A DNA stretch of 18,787 bases from an uncultured Eubacteriales bacterium (GTDB taxonomy: Bacteria > Bacillota > Clostridia > Oscillospirales > CAG-272), in the NCBI GenBank assembly GCA_900542425.1, contig UQNQ01000027.1:1-18787 (forward strand), written 5' to 3'. Position 1 is the stretch's first letter. The number at the start of each line of letters is the position of its first letter. The position numbers and the translations under genes are program-made. The notes beneath the pieces were generated by a model. That model ran no database searches. It saw only the letters and a program-made list of their open reading frames with translations, and was not told the DNA's origin. Of this stretch, positions 15,729 to 18,787 are shown one piece after another.

Positions 15729-16377
15729 TGAAAATCACCCGGAACGCCGGATGCTGATAGATGGTTTTGGCGATCAGTGCACAGCCCAGCGCTTTTGGAT
15801 GAACGCGGTCACCGGAGAGAAGATAGGAAGAACCGACTGCGGCGGCATATTCATCCAAAGGAGTTTGCACATCGATATATCCGATCTGATAGTCTTGTGC
15901 GAGTTTCCGGTATCCAGTGTTGATTTCATCGCACATACGTCTCATGCTGTCAGTGTGGTCGGTTTCCAAAAAGAAAGGGGAAAGAATGACAGGGATTGCT
16001 CCTTTGTCGCGTGTTTTTTGAATCATAATTTCCATATTGGCTATGGTTTCATCTGGGGTGATGAGTTCCTCATGCAGAGCGCCTCCGTCAAAATGACGCC
16101 AAACGTCATTGATTCCGATCATGATAAATACGTAATCGGGATTATAAGAAAGAACTTCCTCGTCAAATCGATCGAGAAGCATTTTTGAGGTATTGCCGCT
16201 GGTTGCCGAATTCATATACCGGATGGAGTGGTTCGGTATATCCGCCCAAGTGTCAATAAAGATTCTTGAAAGATAACTCTCCCCAATGGTCCCGAATCCA
16301 TCTCCAATCGGACGGGCACGATGGCAATCGGTAACGCTATCACCCGTGAACATGATTTTTTTCCAATTCATTTTCAT
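15721..16377 (-). CDS. SGNH/GDSL hydrolase family protein
   Basis: This esterase has 218 residues from the ATG at 16377 (GGAGG 8 bases upstream). The frame is open to 16488 but the extra 37 residues have no start signals and are AT-driven. All four SGNH blocks are visible: FTGDSVTD with nucleophile S14, a Gly in SATSGNTS (G61), N90 in IGINDVW, and the D190/H193 pair in SGDRVHPKA. No signal peptide is present, so it is cytoplasmic. Probable substrates are acetyl esters on sugars or polysaccharides (several relatives are carbohydrate deacetylases), but this is inferred. It is the first gene of a two-gene operon with the FkbM methyltransferase. Confidence 0.9.
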   Translation of the reverse strand: MKMNWKKIMFTGDSVTDCHRARPIGDGFGTIGESYLSRIFIDTWADIPNHSIRYMNSATSGNTSKMLLDRFDEEVLSYNPDYVFIMIGINDVWRHFDGGALHEELITPDETIANMEIMIQKTRDKGAIPVILSPFFLETDHTDSMRRMCDEINTGYRKLAQDYQIGYIDVQTPLDEYAAAVGSSYLLSGDRVHPKALGCALIAKTIYQHPAFRVIFND

Positions 16378-16413
16378 TTGCTTGTCCTCCGCAGAATTCA
16401 AAATGTTTTTTCC

Positions 16414-16442
16414 ATTATAATTCCGAAGCGAAATAAAGTCAA
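16414..16442 (-). promoter_or_regulatory. Sigma-A promoter of the SGNH-FkbM operon
   Basis: On the minus strand TTGACT (16442-16437), a 17-base spacer and a perfect TATAAT (16419-16414). Its first 17 bases match those of the smpB promoter with one mismatch. Confidence 0.8.
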
Positions 16443-16459
16443 GAATTTGCGGTTTATTC

Positions 16460-16488
16460 TTGAAAAAAGAACTTTGATATGCTATCAT
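16460..16488 (+). promoter_or_regulatory. Sigma-A promoter of the DivIVA-like gene
   Basis: TTGAAA (16460-16465), a 17-base spacer and TATCAT (16483-16488). It stands back to back with the SGNH operon promoter, the two -35 boxes being 17 bases apart. Confidence 0.7.
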
Positions 16489-16523
16489 AAAAACAACGAT
16501 AGCGACAAAGGACGGCGGTTGAT

Positions 16524-17453
16524 ATGGAAAACGAAAAAAATGCGGTATTCAGAAATGCATTCGGCGGATATAACAAAAATGATGTGAATGAGTATCTTGC
16601 TTCAATGGCAAAGGAATTTGCCCGCCGTGAGGACGAATGGGATACGGAGCGCGGCAAGCTTGAACGCATGTCTCAGGATGAGCGTACGGAAAAAGAGCAA
16701 ATTGCCGCTCAACGGGATGAGCTTGCCTGTCAGTTGTATTCTGTGCAGGCAGACGTACAGCAGAAAACAGGAGAACTTGAACGGGAATGTCAGATTACGA
16801 CAGAACTGAAAGCGTCTGTTGCGGGACTTTCTGAGAGAATCCATCAGCTGGAATGTGAGCTTGCGAAAAAAAATGAGGAATTTGCTGCCGTTGAGGAGGC
16901 TTTGGGCGTACAGGAAGCGGAATGTGAGGCGAGGGATGACCTGTGTGACAGACTCAGTGAAAAGGTCGAAAAAATTATGACCGCAGCCGGAAACAGCGCT
17001 GAGGAGATTGTGGCAAGCGCGTTGTCCCGCAGTGACGAGATTGTTGCGGAGGCGGAACGCACAGCGGAAAAAATTAAATGTGACGCGCTGGCTCAGTCCG
17101 ATGAAATCACGGGAAAAGCCAAGGACGCCTATAAAACCGCTGCGGCGGATTATTATGACGAGGTAATGTTGTTTGCATCGGAAATTCGCGACAGTCTGAA
17201 CCGTCTGATGCTTGAAATCAATACGAAAAAAGCGGATGTGGACAATAAGATAGAGTATATGAGGCTTTCCTCGGAGCCTAAAAAGTTAAAAGATATCCCA
17301 TTGCAGGGAAAGGAAATTGCTTCGGATGGCGGAAACGGTTCTGCTTCGAACATGACGGATAGCGGTGCTGCTTCTGCGATGGACCAGAAAATCGAAACAT
17401 TTTTTAAAAATACGATAAACGCTATCAACAATATGACAAGGAAAAAGAAGTGA
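16524..17453 (+). CDS. DivIVA domain coiled-coil protein
   Basis: In this 309-residue cytoplasmic protein the first 30 residues, FRNAFGGYNKNDVNEYL, are the DivIVA/GpsB N-terminal signature (F-x-GY-x3-DV-x2-YL), which binds membranes or division and elongation partners. Residues about 30-135 are a long charged coiled coil. A second Ala/Glu-rich coil at about 150-225 holds repeated SxEIVAxA-type phrases (SAEEIVASALSRSDEIVAEA, then SDEITGKA), like other clostridial DivIVA-like proteins. Residues 250-295 are low complexity, and the C-terminus is basic (MTRKKK). It is longer than Bacillus DivIVA (about 164 residues), so a scaffolding role in division or cell-pole placement is likely but the exact job is open. 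AAGGA lies 11 bases upstream. Its stop overlaps a possible small ORF. Confidence 0.85.
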   Translation: MENEKNAVFRNAFGGYNKNDVNEYLASMAKEFARREDEWDTERGKLERMSQDERTEKEQIAAQRDELACQLYSVQADVQQKTGELERECQITTELKASVAGLSERIHQLECELAKKNEEFAAVEEALGVQEAECEARDDLCDRLSEKVEKIMTAAGNSAEEIVASALSRSDEIVAEAERTAEKIKCDALAQSDEITGKAKDAYKTAAADYYDEVMLFASEIRDSLNRLMLEINTKKADVDNKIEYMRLSSEPKKLKDIPLQGKEIASDGGNGSASNMTDSGAASAMDQKIETFFKNTINAINNMTRKKK

Positions 17454-17575
17454 CGGAAACGATACAATACGGTCGGCAAAAAATATCGGAATTTTACAGC
17501 AGCGGCAGGGAAGAGTTACGGAAGAAACGGTCAAGGTTGGGCAGCTTTGAAGAATATATGAGGATTCGTATTTAG
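17450..17575 (+). CDS. Possible 41-residue small protein coupled to the DivIVA-like gene
   Basis: A GTG at 17450 overlaps the DivIVA-like stop codon (GTGA) and opens 41 codons ending in TAG at 17573-17575. AAGGA lies about 8 bases upstream. The peptide is strongly charged (VTETIQYGRQKISEFY, then REELRKKRSRLGSFEEYM) and helical in character, with no family I recognise. The 4-base overlap and ribosome site are what a real coupled gene would show, but the length is short enough for chance. Confidence 0.3.
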   Translation: MTETIQYGRQKISEFYSSGREELRKKRSRLGSFEEYMRIRI

Positions 17576-17728
17576 TCGGACCTGCCAAACATGCTTTGCT
17601 GATTTGCCGAAAGAAAAAATCGGTATCAGTAAAAATACAAGAAGCAAAAGCCTGACGGATACGACCCAATTTTCCGGTATAGTTAAGATTTTGCTCTGAA
17701 AATAAAGTATGAATACCCAGAAGCAAGC

Positions 17729-17757
17729 AAATCTGTCGGAGATTTCCCGGCAGATTT
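17729..17757 (+). terminator. Probable terminator after the DivIVA-like gene
   Basis: AAATCTGTCGG (17729-17739) pairs with CCGGCAGATTT (17747-17757), 11 bp with one T-G wobble and a 7-base loop. The downstream tract ATCATTTT is only moderately T-rich. Confidence 0.55.
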
Positions 17758-17792
17758 ATCATTTTCTGACGTTTTTCCGGTGTGGATTCCGG

Positions 17793-17821
17793 TTGACTTT
17801 ATTTTGCTTTTATGATATAAT
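17793..17821 (+). promoter_or_regulatory. Sigma-A promoter of smpB (and perhaps ssrA)
   Basis: TTGACT (17793-17798), a 17-base spacer and a perfect TATAAT (17816-17821). I saw no convincing separate promoter in the 74 bases before the tmRNA, so co-transcription is plausible. Confidence 0.85.
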
Positions 17822-17855
17822 ATAAGGCATCAAAGAGGAAAGCGGGGTGAAAATC

Positions 17856-18323
17856 ATGGCGGAAAAAATGAATAAAATGATTGCACAAAACCGTAAGGCG
17901 CGCCATGATTTTTTTGTCGAGGACACGTATGAGGCGGGAATTGCACTTTTTGGGACAGAAGTAAAAAGCTTAAGACAGGGAAGCGTGAATCTGAAGGATT
18001 CTTATTGCTATATCAAAAACGGCGAGCTTTTTTCAACCGGAATTCATATCAGTCCGTATGAAAAAGGAAATATTTTCAATCGCGATCCTCTGCGCGAACG
18101 AAAGCTTCTCATGCATAAGCGGGAAATTTTGAAATTGCAGGCGCTTGTAGGACAGCAGGGATATACACTAGTTCCGTTATCTCTTTATTTTTCCGGCAAA
18201 AACGTGAAAATGGAACTTGGTGTCTGCAAAGGGAAAAAGCTCTATGATAAACGCGAGGATGCGGCAAAAAAGGCAGAGGCACGCGATATCGAACGCTATG
18301 AAAAAGAGAATGCAAGGAGATAA
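17856..18323 (+). CDS. smpB: SsrA-binding protein SmpB
   Basis: This 155-residue small OB-fold protein binds the tRNA-like part of tmRNA and mimics the anticodon arm during trans-translation. Family blocks seen are QNRKARHDFFVEDTYEAGI, then LFGTEVKSLRQGSVNLKDSY, HISPYEKGN (position-conserved H), KLLMHKREI and the basic tail KGKKLYDKREDAAKKAEARD with its C-terminal helix. The length is typical. A GTG at 17847 is in frame, but the ATG at 17856 is preferred because GGGGTGA precedes it by 5 bases. It lies directly upstream of its partner RNA gene. Confidence 0.97.
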   Translation: MAEKMNKMIAQNRKARHDFFVEDTYEAGIALFGTEVKSLRQGSVNLKDSYCYIKNGELFSTGIHISPYEKGNIFNRDPLRERKLLMHKREILKLQALVGQQGYTLVPLSLYFSGKNVKMELGVCKGKKLYDKREDAAKKAEARDIERYEKENARR

Positions 18324-18397
18324 CCATTGCCGGAATCAGAATATGAAAATCCGTCAACAATTATAAAAAAGACAACCGCCCGAAATGGTCGATATAT

Positions 18398-18750
18398 GGG
18401 CCCGTAAAGGTTTCGACGGGGATCATGCAGTACTGTAAGCGAGCCGAGATGGGATACCTCGTTAAACAATCTCAAACTTAAATATAAACGCTAATAATAG
18501 AAAATTGGCTCTCGCTGCCTAAGTGCAGCGCGTCCGGCACAGGAGAACCGCGACCTGTGTTTGGGCGTCATTCAGCGGTAAATGTGCACAGCCTGTTTGT
18601 TTTTGAAGCTGTCATAAAGAAAAAAGCTACCTGAGCGGTAAGCCTGTTTGCCGGCGTACTGCAAAGGGAATCTGAAAAGACAAAATGCGCTCGGAGAAGA
18701 CGGTATGAATTGGTTTTCGGACAGGGGTTCGACTCCCCTCGGGTCCACCA
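18398..18750 (+). ncRNA. ssrA: Transfer-messenger RNA (tmRNA)
   Basis: This RNA of about 353 nt rescues stalled ribosomes and adds a degradation tag. The tRNA-like ends pair: GGGCCCG (18398-18404) with CGGGTCC (18740-18746), 7 bp with the G3-U pair that marks alanine identity. An encoded ACCA (18747-18750) follows. The D-loop-like GGTTTCGACGGGG and the T-arm GGGGTTCGACTCCCC are clear. The tag frame runs from the resume codon GCT (18490) to TAA (18520-18522). The GC-rich stem right after the stop (TAAGTGCAGCG) fits helix 5 and the pseudoknots. The acceptor end was matched by eye, so the 5' end could be off by a base. Confidence 0.95.
18490..18522 (+). other. tmRNA proteolysis-tag reading frame (ANNRKLALAA)
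   Basis: From the likely resume codon GCT (18490-18492) the frame reads ANNRKLALAA and stops at TAA (18520-18522). The LALAA end is the hydrophobic ClpXP-type degradation signal found at the end of SsrA tags. The resume codon was assigned by tag length and the Ala start. Confidence 0.8.
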
Positions 18751-18787
18751 CCAGTCTTAAACTCATTCAAAGATAAAATTGAGTGGG

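Larger units (their letters stand above)
17576..17846. other. Intergenic region between the DivIVA-like gene and smpB
   Basis: With the small ORF excluded, this stretch has no supportable gene. It holds a terminator-like hairpin (17729-17757) and the smpB promoter (17793-17821). A minus-strand 158-codon ORF (17286-17762) runs into the DivIVA-like gene antisense and has no ribosome site, so it is rejected. Confidence 0.5.

Noticed and set aside
17286..17762. 158-codon minus-strand ORF
   Set aside because: It runs antisense into the DivIVA-like gene for over 160 bases, lacks a ribosome site and shows no motif.
18572..18766. 64-codon minus-strand ORF with DPRGVEPLSE
   Set aside because: It is antisense to the tmRNA 3' end. 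'DPRGVEPLSE' peptides are a familiar false call opposite tRNA-like T-arm and CCA ends.
1..18787. Mobile elements, CRISPR repeats, phage genes
   Set aside because: No transposase, integrase, terminal repeats or regularly spaced direct repeats were found by eye; repeats seen are single hairpins at gene ends.

Overview
The window looks like the chromosome of a low-to-mid-GC Gram-positive anaerobe of class Clostridia. This is inferred, not proven. The evidence is a pyruvate phosphate dikinase, the pth-mfd pair, a DivIVA-type coiled-coil protein, smpB directly followed by a two-acceptor-arm tmRNA, DUF975 and DUF5685 proteins, strong AGGAGG-like ribosome sites, and sigma-A promoters that nearly all have 17-base spacers. 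No insertion sequence, prophage, CRISPR array or tRNA gene was seen. Most of the window is ordinary core genome with small accessory genes between.

Layout. 1-1240: the N-terminus of an ABC transporter ATPase runs off the left edge on the minus strand. It is followed by a minus-strand DUF975 membrane protein gene with its own promoter, a striking leader palindrome and a terminator. 1189-4000: ppdK on the minus strand, with promoter and terminator. 4062-11775: a long plus-strand run of pth, mfd, a lipoprotein resembling parvulin-type foldases, a DUF5685 protein, a J-domain protein with a cysteine-rich tail and a small membrane protein. The last three overlap by 1 base each and the run ends at a strong terminator.

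11730-14624: a small lipoprotein gene has its ribosome site inside the preceding terminator hairpin and converges on a homocysteine S-methyltransferase-family gene. The methyltransferase's own terminator is embedded in the lipoprotein coding sequence. The methyltransferase and the mannose-6-phosphate isomerase gene (manA) diverge from one nearly symmetrical bidirectional promoter. 14586-16442: a minus-strand two-gene operon, SGNH hydrolase then FkbM methyltransferase, overlapping by 8 bases. 16460-17757: a DivIVA-like gene, a possible 41-residue coupled small ORF and a terminator-like hairpin. 17793-18750: smpB and the tmRNA gene, the trans-translation pair that rescues stalled ribosomes.

How the genes work together. 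pth, smpB and ssrA all serve recovery of stalled translation, and mfd serves recovery of stalled transcription. The DUF5685, J-domain and membrane-protein trio looks like a translationally coupled unit of unknown function and is the best candidate here for undescribed biology. The regulatory layout is compact: a shared -10 palindrome, terminators inside coding regions, and a terminator arm that doubles as a ribosome site.
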